From: Aporrectodea caliginosa | Lineage: Eukaryota; Annelida; Clitellata; Crassiclitellata; Lumbricidae | Assembly (NCBI GenBank): GCA_020284085.1 | Contig: JACEVL010000021.1 | Span: 324,501-388,500, forward strand | Length of the DNA: 64,000 nucleotides | Reading direction: 5' to 3' | In this document: positions 21,101 through 30,678 of the stretch, piece after piece | Layout of the letters: every line of letters begins with the position of its first letter | Position numbering within the stretch: position 1 is the first letter of the stretch | Program-made: the position numbers and the translations under genes | The notes under the pieces: model-generated | What the model saw: only the letters and a program-made list of their open reading frames with translations | Told to the model about the DNA's origin: nothing | Database searches by the model: none

Positions 21101-24100
21101 TTGGGAGCCCAGAAATAACAGCGTTGAGGTAGCTTCCCTTCGCCTTAGGGTAAAACAAAAGACAATAAAACCAAAAAAGACCAAAAAAGAACTGAACAAA
21201 TGCAATGCTATTTAACATTTCTTATTTAACATTTTTTATTGTGTGTGCACGGATTTGAATTTTAAATGAGGCTAGACTCATGGCCGCACGAACACATTCT
21301 GGTATGCTATTCCATATGAGGGGACCCTGGTATTTGATAGAAAACTGTCGGGTATTTGTTCTGGCAAAGATGCTTATGTAGACTCTTTTATTTCGAATGG
21401 CCCTGTCAAGTAAGTTTGGTTTGAAGTAGGCCGAGAAAGCTTGTGGGAGGAGGTTATTATCATACTGGTACATAAATATACTAGTTTGGAGAAATTTAAT
21501 CTGAGATATTTTCAGGAGGTTAAGTTGCGAGTACAGTGGGTCAGTGTGGGTGTTGATAGGAGACTTGGTAATAATTCTTATAGCTTTTTTCTGTAGTATG
21601 TTTAGTTTTAGTAAGTGAGTGTCATATGTAGATGTCCAGACAAAATTGCAATAGTTTAAATAAGGATGTATAAGTGTAAAATATAGATTTTTGAGTATGT
21701 GTGTTGGAAGCAGATAGGATATCCTGCGAATTATTCCAGTGTTTTTAGAGATTTTTTTAGCAATTTCGGCAATATGTATGTCCCACTTTAAGTGTTGGTC
21801 AATGTAAACCCCGAGGAATTTGGATGAAGAGACTTGAGGAATTAACTTATTTTCAATTGTCAGAGCATTGTCAGGAGTTGGAACAGGTTTATTGTTAGAC
21901 CTGAAGATGATGTAATTTGTTTTAGATAGGTTAAGCGAGAGTTTGTTGGCTTTAAACCAGTCGTTAGCTAGTTCTAGGTCATTATTTGCTATTTTAATTA
22001 ATTGGTCATATGAGGCATGTGAGTAGAAGGCATTGGAGTCGTCTGCAAAGAGAATGTAATGAAGAAGAGATGCAGAATTGGGAAGATCATTGATGTATAT
22101 TAAAAAGAGTAGAGGCCCAAGTATTGAGCCTTGAGGAACCCCAAAGACTATGTTTTGAAAACTTGATAGTTTGCCATTACAAGAAACTTGCTGGCGTCGG
22201 TTATTTAGGTAGCTTGAAAACCATGCAAGTGCAACTCCTCTGATTCCATAAGTTTCAAGTTTATATAACAAGATTTTATGGTCAACCGTATCGAATGCTT
22301 TGGCTAGGTCGAGAAAAATTCCAATGGAATATTCATTGTTATCCATGGCTTGAGAGATTTTATCCTGAATATCAATTAGTGACATATATGTCGAATGCCC
22401 TGGCTGAAAGCCATGTTGGAAGGGGTAAAGGATTTCAGATTGGCTAATAAAAGAGTACAGCCTGTCATACATAACCCTCTCAAACAACTTGGAAAAAAAG
22501 GTAATATAGAGATAGGTCTGAAGTTAGAAACCTCATTTTTATTTCCTTGTTTATAAATCGGTATTACTTTAGCTAATTTAATATCAGATGGAACCTCTCC
22601 AGTTCTAATCGAGCAATTTATTATTTCGCTTAGTGGAGTTGCTAGTATATCCATAAGTGGTGATAATACATGCGGATTGAGGTCATCAGGTCCAGTACTG
22701 TGAGTATCTTTAAGGGTTTTGTTGATAGCAATTAGCTCATAGGAAGAAGTCGGTAGCATAGCAAAGGAATTCAGTGAAGAGGCCGGCATATAATCTTGAT
22801 ATGATTTTTTTGATAGAGGTATATTTTGTGCTAAAGATTTAGGTAAGTTCGTAAAATGGGTATTAAATATATCCGCTAAAAGTTCAGAGTCGTCTATTTT
22901 TTTGCCATTAAGTAATATTTCTTTTATAATCGTATCCTTATTTTCAGTATTAACGATGGATTTAATTAGTTGCCAAGTTTTTTTAATGTCATGGTTATAT
23001 TTAGCAAATTCATTACTATAATAGTCTTGTTCCAGTTTAGTACGTATTACTTTATACTTATTACGGTAAGCGGTAAATATGGCTTTATTTACTAGAGTAG
23101 GATTTTTTACAAATTTAATGTATAGTTTTTCTTTCTTTTTTGTAGAATTTAATAGTCCTTGAGTCATCCAAGGATTCTGAGCTGCTTTTCTTTTATTAGT
23201 GGCTCTGGGTCTTAGGGGAAAAGCTTGGTCATAATTAAGCTGTATTAATTTTACAAATAAAGCATATGCTAAGTCAGATTCATTTTTGCTGCAAAGTGAT
23301 AAAACTGGTGACCAGTCTAGTTTGTCTAGTAAAAGTCTAAAGTTAGAGGTGGTAGTATCATTTACGGTCCTTACCAATTGAGGGTTACCTAATTTATTCA
23401 GGGGTTTAGAAATATTCTCAATCCAGGTTATAATGGGTAAGTGGTCCGAAATATCAGATATTATTATAGCAGAGTTAGTGACAGAGGCAGGAGAATTAGT
23501 GAAAATGTTATCAATTAGGGTGGCTGTAGTGGGAGTTATTCTAGTAGGTTGGAGAATCATGGGGAGAAAGTGGTGAGAGGTAAGGCAGTCGGTAAAGTCA
23601 GCAGTGGGATTATGAGTCTCCGAAGCCAATAAGTCGATGTTAAAATCTCCAGTTATAAATATCCTTTTATTTCTATTTTTATGAATGGTTAGCAAGTCAA
23701 TTAGAGATTCAAATTCAATATTAAAGAAATCTAGACTAGTACCAGGTGGTCTATATATGACTCCCACGACAATATCTGTATTTTTTGTAGATGGTATGTT
23801 AATAAATAAGCTTTCAAAAGAAGTAAAAGAAGTGGGGATGATCATTTCCTTATAATCAATATCCTCCCTAGTAAACAACCCGACACCTCCTCCTCCTCTT
23901 CCATCCTCTCTATTCCTGTATGTAAAGGTGTAACCAGGAATATGGACTGTATCAGCTGTGTTGTCAGATAACCAGGTCTCAGTGACAGCAAGAATTGAAG
24001 TGGGCAATTGTTGTAATAGAGTTTGAATCTCCTTTACTTTAGAGATGATGCTTCTAGTATTAAGATGTGAGATGGCAAAGGATGGTTGATCAGTATGAAA

Positions 24101-24924
24101 TCTATTGGATGCTTGTGAAGGAGATAAGTACTCACACTCCCTGACAAGGTCTACAAAGTAATTAATATCAGAGTCTAGGTCTTTATTATTTAAAAGTGGT
24201 TTCCTGAGATCATCATTGTCTGTTGTGTTTAAGGAGTTGAGTTTAGGAAGTTTACCTAAGTTTGAAATTCTAGATTGTAAGTTTAGTTTCTCATTAGATT
24301 CATGTGTTTTTTTAAAGCATTCATTACAATTCCAGGAGTCCTCAGTCAAAGTATTGTCTCTATTAGTAATACAAGTTGCATGATAGGATCTAGCACACAG
24401 GGAGCAAGTGTAGTCTCCCTCCCGCTGGTTTACTATGTCCGTGCACACACAACAAAAATCAACAGTGGCAACTTGCCGAGAAATGTTATTCAGTACTAAT
24501 AACACAAGTCAAAATAAGAAACACAAAACAATAAGACGTAAAGCAAGGGACGCAATCAAAGCAGTCGGGCCAAAATCGACATTCATCATAAATACAATTG
24601 GTATAACATAGTTAGAGGTGTACTTAAGTCATCATTTAAGTAAAAAATGTAAAAAATGTAATAGCCAAGGAGGTCGTGGAACAGTCAGCAAGTGAGCAGT
24701 ATTAGATGAGGGTAAGCTGAAGATAATAGTTTGCCTATAGTCACATTATGTACAGTAATGCTTGCATGGCGCATACATCCATATGTGTAGAGGAATAGCT
24801 TTATTTTTCAATATGTAAGCTTACCGTACCCGCATTTTATGTCTTCCAGTTACGACCACTACTTCTACCTCTAGCACTACAACCTCTCCTAGTATATCCA
24901 TTACAAGTGGATCAGGTACAGAAG
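15127..24924 (+). CDS. Gene 2: secreted or membrane Ig-domain protein with mucin-like stalk (3' end unresolved)
   Basis: Exons: 15127-15175 (signal peptide), 16317-16631 (Ig 1), 19282-19644 (Ig 2) and 24850-24924 (Ser/Thr-rich stalk). Every junction is phase 1, the usual layout of Ig-superfamily receptor genes, and all splice sites are canonical. The predicted product is an extracellular protein with two Ig domains held on a short O-glycosylatable stalk. No transmembrane exon was found downstream. Candidate continuations are a short exon after CTCACAG at 25348 that stops after GSDK, or one after CATTGACAG near 26350 that reads DGSGSS. The first would give a secreted protein. The introns hold a mariner-like element and a near-complete antisense LINE. 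Gene 1 lies directly upstream in the same orientation with a similar Ig/phase-1 plan, so the two may be tandem relatives. Confidence 0.7.
15176..16316. other. Gene 2 intron 1
   Basis: A pyrimidine-rich patch lies at 15600-15670. No gene or recognisable repeat is seen. Confidence 0.5.
16317..16631 (+). CDS. Gene 2 exon: Ig domain 1
   Basis: The acceptor is GAATTTAG before 16317 and the donor is ATCT|GTAAGC at 16632 (phase 1-1, 105 codons). It has SGTSRVNMSCGSS (B-strand Cys), IGWSYLPVGG (C-strand Trp) and ATAPRAGTYLCSEG (F-strand D/A-x-G-x-Y-x-C). The domain therefore has the complete canonical disulfide and core Trp. Confidence 0.88.
17300..18800 (-). mobile_element. Mariner/Tc1-like element remnant with long inverted repeats
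   Basis: On the - strand, 18400-18116 reads GYGARRLITEFPMKNWSLAG, then VSKLLKKIDTTGSVAR and VEELVLSQDDKP. This is the N-terminal helix-turn-helix region of mariner-like transposases (MVFSxEDxILIK... KGYGARRL). A second, inverted N-terminal copy (MVFSAEDKILIKELRDEG) starts at 17754 on the + strand. Flanking blocks repeat both directly (17866-18025 versus 18609-18796) and inverted (18026-18130 versus 18515-18620). This gives a rearranged or composite element with no catalytic DDE/D core. It lies in gene 2 intron 2. Confidence 0.78.
17362..17660. mobile_element. 299-bp MITE nested in the mariner-like arm, 8-bp TSD
   Basis: It is flanked by direct TACCGGAT copies (17354-17361 and 17661-17668). 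The ends are imperfect inverted repeats (CACGTCAAATG on the left, CATTTGTCGTG on the right). The interior carries several copies of a TTCACGACAAA-like word in opposite orientations in the two halves. The inverted counterpart of this host sequence near 18470-18515 lacks the insert, which confirms it is a discrete insertion. The 8-bp duplication suggests the hAT superfamily. Confidence 0.8.
19282..19644 (+). CDS. Gene 2 exon: Ig domain 2
   Basis: The acceptor is TTTGTGTAG before 19282 and the donor is ATCT|GTAAGT at 19645 (phase 1-1, 121 codons). It contains PVCSMTPNTPAEL, then IVKLSCSINYTANTS (B-strand Cys), VDKIWSKGN (core Trp) and FPIFSCNTSFKV (F strand), and ends ISVI. An earlier CAG at 19251 would break the phase. 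The domain is longer than Ig 1, with several N-glycosylation sequons, and resembles an I-set/C2-like fold. Confidence 0.8.
19645..20862. other. Gene 2 intron 3, part before the LINE
   Basis: Short GATGAT-rich patches lie near 20250 and 20630. No gene or recognised repeat family. Confidence 0.5.
21222..22487 (-). CDS. LINE ORF: reverse transcriptase continuation
   Basis: 421 residues start at MFERVMYDRLYSFI, continuing the RT after the frameshift. It includes LDLAKAFDTVDHKILL (motif A), FGVPQGSILGPLLFLIYIND (motif B), ILFADDSNAF (motif C, FADD catalytic pair) and NLSKTNYIIFRS (motif D/E). The C-terminal block YLNYCNFVWTSTYDTHL and QGPLIWNSIPECVR also belongs to the family. It ends at a stop 5' of the 3'UTR. 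The catalytic residues are intact. Confidence 0.9.
   Translation of the reverse strand: MFERVMYDRLYSFISQSEILYPFQHGFQPGHSTYMSLIDIQDKISQAMDNNEYSIGIFLDLAKAFDTVDHKILLYKLETYGIRGVALAWFSSYLNNRRQQVSCNGKLSSFQNIVFGVPQGSILGPLLFLIYINDLPNSASLLHYILFADDSNAFYSHASYDQLIKIANNDLELANDWFKANKLSLNLSKTNYIIFRSNNKPVPTPDNALTIENKLIPQVSSSKFLGVYIDQHLKWDIHIAEIAKKISKNTGIIRRISYLLPTHILKNLYFTLIHPYLNYCNFVWTSTYDTHLLKLNILQKKAIRIITKSPINTHTDPLYSQLNLLKISQIKFLQTSIFMYQYDNNLLPQAFSAYFKPNLLDRAIRNKRVYISIFARTNTRQFSIKYQGPLIWNSIPECVRAAMSLASFKIQIRAHTIKNVK
22490..24505 (-). CDS. LINE ORF: PHD-like finger, endonuclease and start of RT
   Basis: The frame opens with MLLVLNNISR. A C4HC3-like finger at residues 18-65 (FCCVC, YTCSLCARSYHATC, SWNCNEC) matches PHD-type fingers of CR1-related LINEs. 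The AP-endonuclease spans about 145-370 and has ISHLNTRS, AVTETWLS, GDFNID and SDHLPI, which hold the expected catalytic Asn, Glu, Asp and His. The RT starts near residue 590 (STGPDDLNPHVLSPL, then VIPIYKQGNKNEVSNFRPIS). At FRPISILPFF the frame is lost next to a 7-T run (on the - strand) near 22492. Beyond that point the frame, running on to 22376, is out of register with the RT. Confidence 0.87.
24850..24924 (+). CDS. Gene 2 exon: Ser/Thr-rich stalk
   Basis: The acceptor is GTCTTCCAG before 24850 and the donor is GAAG|GTAAGA at 24925 (phase 1-1, 25 codons). It encodes TTTTSTSSTTTSPSISI followed by TSGSGTE. The composition is that of an O-glycosylated mucin-like stalk between Ig domains and a membrane anchor or C-terminus. 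It is too short for a standard gene finder to score, but both splice sites and the phase fit gene 2. Confidence 0.68.
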
Positions 24925-25540
24925 GTAAGAGAGTGTAACAGTGTAGGAGTAGAAAGAGTGTTGCTTGAAATGAGAAATTCTCAACGCTTCAGTTTCCCTC
25001 TTAGCAAACACTGGTAACTGTTGTATGTTAGTGGTTGCCACTCTTTGATTTTTCGTCTTTTAACTTGGTAATTTATTTTTGTTTCTGTTAACTTGGTACT
25101 TTGTGTTTCGCTTCTGTTAAACGCTGTACTTTCTGTTTCTGCTGTGAATTCAACATGTGTTTGCTGCATGATGGTACTAATACATGATAATGACGCCATA
25201 GAAGTCATTGTATACATTGCGATATATAAACTATCTATCTATTTGGCTTAATACATCCTGAGTGCAGCTCAATTGAGGGTTTGCATGGTTTTGGGTGCAT
25301 TGGGTTCAAACTTAGATGATTTTTTTATTAACATCTGTTCTCACAGGGTCTGATAAGTAGTTAAGTACTGAGCCACATCTGAACTGTTCATGTATATTCG
25401 GCTGTAACAGCATGCGGGCAGATAACGCAACAATCGTAGGCCTACGAAGGCCTATTATGTGCCGCATCTATGGAAAAAATTAAAGAACCGCGTTTAACAG
25501 AAATAGAACAATACCCCACTTGTAAAACACTGCGCCAACA
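24925..25540. other. Intronic or downstream repeat-bearing stretch
   Basis: The block at 25090-25235 (CTGTTAAACGCTGTACTTTC...CATGATGGTACTAAT) is repeated directly at about 25690-25815, so it is a local duplication or two copies of one element. Sequence at 25380-25470 also resembles 10250-10325 in gene 1. After CTCACAG at 25348 a candidate terminal exon reads GSDK then stop. Confidence 0.5.
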
Positions 25541-26335
25541 TCCTTGACCACAACTGGGCCTACTCGTTCGCAAGTACTATCACACATAATTCAACTATCA
25601 TAAATAATTACTAGTCCCTTCTTATATTTCTCCTAATTATCAGCTAAATCCGTGTATTGACGCATGTGTGCACTCATTTACTTATTTTTTATTTCTGTTA
25701 AAAGCGATACTTTCTGTTTCTGTTGTGAATTCGATATGTGCTTGCTGCATGATGGTATTAATGCGTGATAGTGGCGCTATAGAAGTCACTGCATTCATTG
25801 CGATATAAACTATAAATTGTACGTAGGTCTATGCTGCCCTACTTTGGCAAAAGGAAGCAAGTCACAAATTTTAGTTTCTGAGAAAAATGCGAAAAACAAC
25901 TCAGGCCTGAAAATCGGTCTGAATTTACGCGTACAATTCCAAGGCAAAAAGAAGCAAGTCCATGCGTATGCATCACATACGCATGGACTTGCTTCTTTTT
26001 GCCTTGGAATTTTCCAGTACTATACTTGGATATGCTTCTTTCTGCCTCTGCTTTTCCGCCAGAACCAAATGCAATAATAACTATTTATATAGGCCTAGTC
26101 GATTGTGTTGGACTTGCTACTTGAACCAAAATGATACCGATATGTCATTTTAACCTAAAACTGGACTTGCTTCCTTTTGCCAAAGCAGGGCAGTATGTGC
26201 CGCATTCATGAGAAATTAGTGCGCACGCGTCAGTAAACGGATTTAGCTGATAAGAGAGATATGTGAAGGGAATATTATTTATGATAGTTGAATTATGCTT
26301 TGTGAATGAGTATGGGGGCAAGGATGTTGGCACAG
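25541..26335. mobile_element. Nested inverted-repeat element containing a MITE
   Basis: Outer arms at about 25541-25680 and 26200-26335 are diverged inverted repeats (shared blocks: CCAACATCCTTG, TAATTCAACTATCATAAATA, CAGCTAAATCCGT). Inside is a 358-bp MITE at 25835-26192. Its 29-bp ends match with one mismatch (TGCCCTACTTTGGCAAAAGG at the left; the inverted match at the right has G for A). Confidence 0.75.
25935..26011. repeat. Perfect 36-bp inverted repeat (hairpin) with 5-nt loop
   Basis: The left arm 25935-25970 starts AATTCCAAGGCAAAAAGAAG. The right arm 25976-26011 is its exact reverse complement. The loop is CATCA. The arm core GGCAAAAAGAAGCAAGTC also echoes the terminal repeats of the surrounding MITE. 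Confidence 0.95.
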
Positions 26336-26566
26336 TGGCATCATTGACAGACGGGTCAGGAAGTAGTACGGTACCAAGTAGGCCTATAGAAGATTGTGAG
26401 TTGCGTCAATTGCTGTGTGATTCTGTCAACCTCATTTTACTCATCGGTACTCAGTTGACCATCAAACAAAATTTCTTATGACCATTCCTGCAACTAAGAC
26501 CTAATGGTTTCTTCGGGTCTCTGAGAATCTAGATTTTCCGTATAGGCCTACTCCTATATGTCTGAC

Positions 26567-26570
<4 letters not shown>

Positions 26571-26627
<57 letters not shown>

Positions 26628-26629
26628 AG
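26571..26629 (+). repeat. (AATC)n microsatellite
   Basis: About 14 tetranucleotide units (CAAT register), ending at TCGAGTTTATTGATCC. The trailing phrase is typical of a LINE 3' tail read in reverse, but no RT sequence is seen next to it. Confidence 0.92.
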
Positions 26630-27660
26630 TTTATTGATCCAGTTCATAACAAAATCAGAAGAGTACAATCATAACAATAAGCAAGTAGATCAGTTAATGT
26701 GCTTGTACTGAAAAAGATGTTTCTTGGTCAGTTATGGTGGTAGCGGTGATATTAGGCTTTAACTCTTCGGTTACGCGTGGGGTTTCATTGTATCCGCCGA
26801 GACTGACTAGCAACGCTCCCAAACAACAGCGCAAAGATCCTTTGGTTTTCAAAGTATTATTTGTCTTCCTCGCACATTAGAACTCCTTACGTAACAGCTT
26901 ATAAGAAACAAACTTCGTATGTAACATCGTATAAGAAACAAAACTTCATCGTCCGTTATGGCCGTAATTGCCCTTGTAAAAACAGGCAACTTCCTCCGTA
27001 TATCCTTCTCTCTCCGAATCCGCCCGCCGAATTCTTTCTCTTCCGCTTTTTCCTGTCTTCCCTATCGCCACCGCCTGTCAATCAACGCTTTCGCCCCCCA
27101 ACCGCGCCCTGCAGTTCGTTCCCTCTTGCCTTGCTCTGCTATCTGCCTTCTCTCTCCTTCACCCTTTGACAGGCGTGGCCTTCGCCTCCGCTCCCCTACG
27201 TATGTCGTCAGCTGTCGGCTGTCAATCATTTTCTTATACTTGCTGCAATCTTAAACATTCATAATGGCAACTTTATGTAACATCTAAACTAACATATAAT
27301 TATATACTAATATTAATATAGTCTTGGCCGATCTCACTACAACTCTCCACTTCACAAGCTGATGGTTCCAGGTTGAGCATCGGCAAGTAAAGAAGGCTTT
27401 GGTTGTGTTCTTAGTTCTAAATGTTTCTATACTAAATTACAAAAGCACAAACGACGTCGTGGTATTTTTTTCGAATTGTTCGTGAATCGTGACGTCATCA
27501 GGCTGGTAACGACAAGTCTCTAAGTGTCTAATCTAGAAAATAAAGCACATACACAACAACGGGTAGTATTCTTATAAACACACATTACTATATATAAGTC
27601 AGTGAAACATAAAACACGATAATGATATCTTTGCGATAGGTTACATGATTTAATCTAAAC
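26630..27660. other. Unassigned stretch next to the gypsy fragment
   Basis: A pyrimidine-rich region lies at 26980-27230. The region could contain LTR or untranslated sequence of the gypsy fragment on the - strand, but no paired LTR was recognised. No gene is seen. Confidence 0.35.
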
Positions 27661-27663
27661 ATT

Positions 27664-28434
27664 CTAATTTGTCATGTAAGCTCTTGACAACCCATCTGCC
27701 ATCGTGTTAAGTCGGCCAGGGGTAAAATGTACCTGTAGATCATACCTCTGAATGGCTAAAGCCCAGCGTGTAAGCCTCGGGTTATGGTTGGCCATTGTTT
27801 GGAGCCACCTTAAACAGTTGTGATCCGTGTATACCTGGACTTTGGCCCCATACGTATACTGTTGGAAATGAGACAGTGACCATACCACACTTAACAGCTC
27901 TCTTTCGACTGTACTCATTTTGGCCTCCCTTGGTATTAATTTACGGCTGGCGTATCCTACGGGTCGTTCTACACCTTCCGGATCTAACTGGGCCAGTACG
28001 GATCCGAGTCCGGTCCCTGAAGCGTCGCATCTTAATATGAATGGTTTCTTTGTGTCAGGGGGTACTAGCATGCGGTCCGAAGTCAGGTCTGCTTTTAAAG
28101 CATTAAATGACGTCTGTGCTTTTTCTGTCCATTTTACTCTGTCTGGTTGGTCTTTTCGCGTCAGTTCTGTTAACGGCGCTGCTTTAGTCCCGAAATCTGG
28201 GATAAAGCGGTTATAAAAATTGCCCAGGCCTAAGAACGCCCTTACCTGTCTCTTTGTCTTTGGTACAGGGTAATTAGCTATTGCGGTCGTTTTCTCGGGA
28301 TCTGGTTTTATGACCCCGTCTGTTATGATGTGGCCCAGTATTTTTATTGATTTTAACCCAAACTGGCACTTCTGTATCTTTATTGTGAGGTTGTCTTCAT
28401 TCACCACACCAAGGGCGCTTCGTGCACAACGCAA
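27664..28434 (-). mobile_element. Ty3/gypsy pol fragment: RT end and RNase H
   Basis: On the - strand the homologous part begins near 28395 with LTIKIQKCQFGLKSIKILGH, then PKTKRQVRAFLGLGNFYNRF (connection). RNase H follows: ILRCDASGTGLGSVLAQL, STVERELLSVVWSL and VYTDHNCLRWLQTM, which hold the catalytic Asp, Glu and Asp. PGRLNTMADGLSRAY and a stop follow. The first 13 residues are unrelated flanking sequence. Protease, the RT catalytic core and integrase are missing, so this is a truncated, inactive fragment. It is a different family from the gypsy element near 40-46 kb. Confidence 0.88.
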
Positions 28435-29290
28435 GCGAACTGTTCACGTATAGTGAAAGAAATCCAGACCGATCACCAAACGACTAACGGTAGATATAAA
28501 TTATTAATCAGCAAATAATCAGTATTTGTGTTCATAATAATCAGTGTTCTAAATAAGGCCTTATAGACCCCCTGTTTCAGTACCAATAATCAGTTTTTAA
28601 AAACGTTTAATGCCTAGACAATAGGCCCATTTCAAAAGTTCTAACAACGATAGTTCCATGGCGTACGCGCGCAAATATTTCTTTCTAGAGCTGCCGAGTA
28701 ATAATAATAATGTAAAACATGCCGACAATTTCTATGGCGCCGTAACACAGCACATGCCGTTAAAAGGGCGCCTTGACAACAGCGGCACACGATCAGTCAG
28801 AGATACGCCTTAAAACAGAGAGAAGCCGAGAAGCTCGGGCCCATCGTTGCGCATTTCAAATACGCTTACAGTTACCAAAGAGCTTAATTCGTTATTATTT
28901 TTTTGACAAACATGCAATATTTCCATGCACGTTTGCAACTTTGAAAGTATCCTAAATGAATGATTATTAGATAGTATTCTATCTGTGTGTAGGCTATAAG
29001 ATAACTGCTGATTCTCAGGCCTATGCAAAACATATCATTTGCAGCGTGATAAACCCTATTAAAGTATTTTCTTATAATTATTTGCACTAAGCCTCAGAAC
29101 TTTAGTGAAAGACTCAGTAGTGATGACTAACAAAATCACTATGGCCAATTTGATTTGCTCGTACATCGGAATATTTGTGTAGCACTGTTTAAACTTCTCT
29201 TACCAATAAAAGAAGAAGACTAAGAGGAAGTTCGAGAACAACAACAGATAGTGGAACGAGGTGAACAAGACAAGACACAAACAAAAATGA
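28435..29290. other. Gene-free stretch before the PGRP exon
   Basis: The N-terminal PGRP exon (with the first zinc-binding His) would be expected here or further upstream, but no HHT-type motif with flanking splice sites was found. Confidence 0.4.
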
Positions 29291-29450
29291 AATCAAGAAC
29301 ATGATGCTGATGGTGACGATGATGACGTCGCTGCTGCTGCTGTTGATGATGATAGCCATGATGACGATGGTGATTATGATGGTGACGATGATGATTATAT
29401 TGTTGATGATGACTAAAGATGATAATGATAATGATGAACACCATTTAAAG
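29291..29450 (+). repeat. GAT/GAC trinucleotide-rich repeat
   Basis: Imperfect ATGATGACG-type repeats. The open frames on both strands here are repeat translations. Confidence 0.85.
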
Positions 29451-29483
29451 CACAATAATGGTTCTCAAAATTTGCTGCATTAG

Positions 29484-29689
29484 GTTGGGCCGACATCGCC
29501 TACAACTTTCTCGTCGGCGAGGACGGAAATGCCTACGAAGGGCGAGGATGGGATGTGCAGGGAGCCCACGCTAAAAAGTGGAACCCGGTCGCATTGGGTA
29601 TAGCGGTCATCGGGAACTTCATGACAAGAGTGCCCAACGCAGCTGCCGTGAACACCGTGCAGAAACTAATCGCGTGTGGAGTCTGCAAG
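29484..29689 (+). CDS. Peptidoglycan recognition protein (PGRP), middle exon
   Basis: The acceptor is TGCATTAG before 29484 (phase 1) and the donor is AAG|GTAAAT at 29690 (phase 0). It encodes WADIAYNFLVGEDGNAYEGR, GWDVQGAHAKKWNPVAL, GIAVIGNFMTRVP and AVNTVQKLIACGVCK. These are the central blocks of the PGRP/amidase_2 fold (W.DI.YNF..GEDG..YEGRGW...GAHA). The Tyr of YEGRGW is the usual zinc/active-site tyrosine of catalytic PGRPs and is present. PGRPs bind bacterial peptidoglycan; amidase types cleave the MurNAc-L-alanine bond. The exon bearing the first zinc His is not found. Confidence 0.93.
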
Positions 29690-30546
29690 GTAAATAAAAT
29701 ATTAGTATCTACTGCAGTCTAATCTGGAGAGTGATATTTCGATAGTCTATTTGGTTGCGCTCTGGTTACTATATTTCTTACTAGTGGACTTATGTTTTAT
29801 TTCAATTTTGCATTTAAATTCTTTGGAATATTCAACAAATTGACAAATACTTTCTTTATAGGCAGATCTCTTCATCATCATAATATTCGTTTTTGTGTTA
29901 ACAATAGACATAACGCTGTAGGCATACATAAAAAACCTAGATATTATTGTACGAAGTAATAGCTTAGTAAGATGTTAAACCTGGGTGATAATTGACCAGG
30001 ATATTTTAAATTGAGGTGCTGTTCTCCTTATTAGTGTCAATGGGGTAAACAAGTTTTAAAATTTTACAGTTTTAAACGTTGAAATTATTCCCCGAGACTT
30101 ATTAGCCGGGGGTTATTGGTCAAATGTTTCCTTGCCCGGATGCTATACAAATAAACAATGTTTTTCCTAGATCAGTCTGTTTAAGTTCTTTATTTTTCCT
30201 CTATGACTATAGCCCTAACTCTTCCTCCACCAGGTTCCTCTGATATACATTAACTTCTCCCATTAAATTCTTTGCTTGTATATAAATTTGTTTGAATGTT
30301 TGAATATATTAATCTTGTCATGTACTGTAACAGTGCTGTGCGTTTGCAAGTACTTCTCAATAAATAATATTCTTACATACTTACTTATTATCGTAGAACC
30401 ATGAACACCATTACATTTTGTGAAACTCTGTCTAGCATGTATGCATAACAATTATTAGCAGGGCATTCCGCTGTTTTTAACAACGTGGTATGGTTATATA
30501 GGAAACGTAGCAGTATTGAGTTATTTGACTGTATGCTGTAATTCAG
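29690..30546. other. PGRP intron
   Basis: An 857-bp AT-rich intron with GT...AG ends and no internal feature. Confidence 0.75.
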
Positions 30547-30678
30547 GGCAAGATTGCTCGCAACTATACACTGCATGGTCACAGAGACGGATGTCCTACT
30601 AAATGTCCTGGAGATGCACTGTTCAACCTCATCCAGCAATGGCCGCATTATGGTGGGGGCCTGGGAGGGAAATGCTGA
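30547..30678 (+). CDS. Peptidoglycan recognition protein (PGRP), C-terminal exon
   Basis: The acceptor is TAATTCAG before 30547 (phase 0), joining to the previous exon's AAG, and the TGA stop is at 30676-30678. It encodes GKIARNYTLHGHRDGCPTKC followed by PGDALFNLIQQWPHYGGG. The GHRD His and the Cys eight residues later, with Thr two before the Cys (TKCPG), are the zinc ligands and catalytic Thr position of amidase-type PGRPs. The product is therefore predicted to be catalytic rather than recognition-only, provided the missing N-terminal exon exists. It ends shortly after the domain, as in short secreted PGRPs. Confidence 0.92.
   Translation, partial: GKIARNYTLHGHRDGCPTKCPGDALFNLIQQWPHYGGGLGGKC

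Larger units (their letters stand above)
20863..24520 (-). mobile_element. Near-complete L2/CR1-like LINE, antisense in gene 2
   Basis: The whole element, read right to left, has an N-terminal PHD-like zinc finger, an AP endonuclease, a reverse transcriptase and a 3'UTR (about 20890-21220). It ends in a short tail of four TTTATTG-type units at about 20863-20895. Only one frameshift separates the two coding frames, so it is a fairly young copy. The 5' boundary is not defined and may reach about 24700. It sits in the intron between the Ig 2 and stalk exons of gene 2. Confidence 0.88.

Noticed and set aside
26861..27254. Two overlapping frames of about 100 codons
   Set aside because: Pyrimidine-rich sequence gives Pro/Ser/Leu-rich frames with no motif or splice context.
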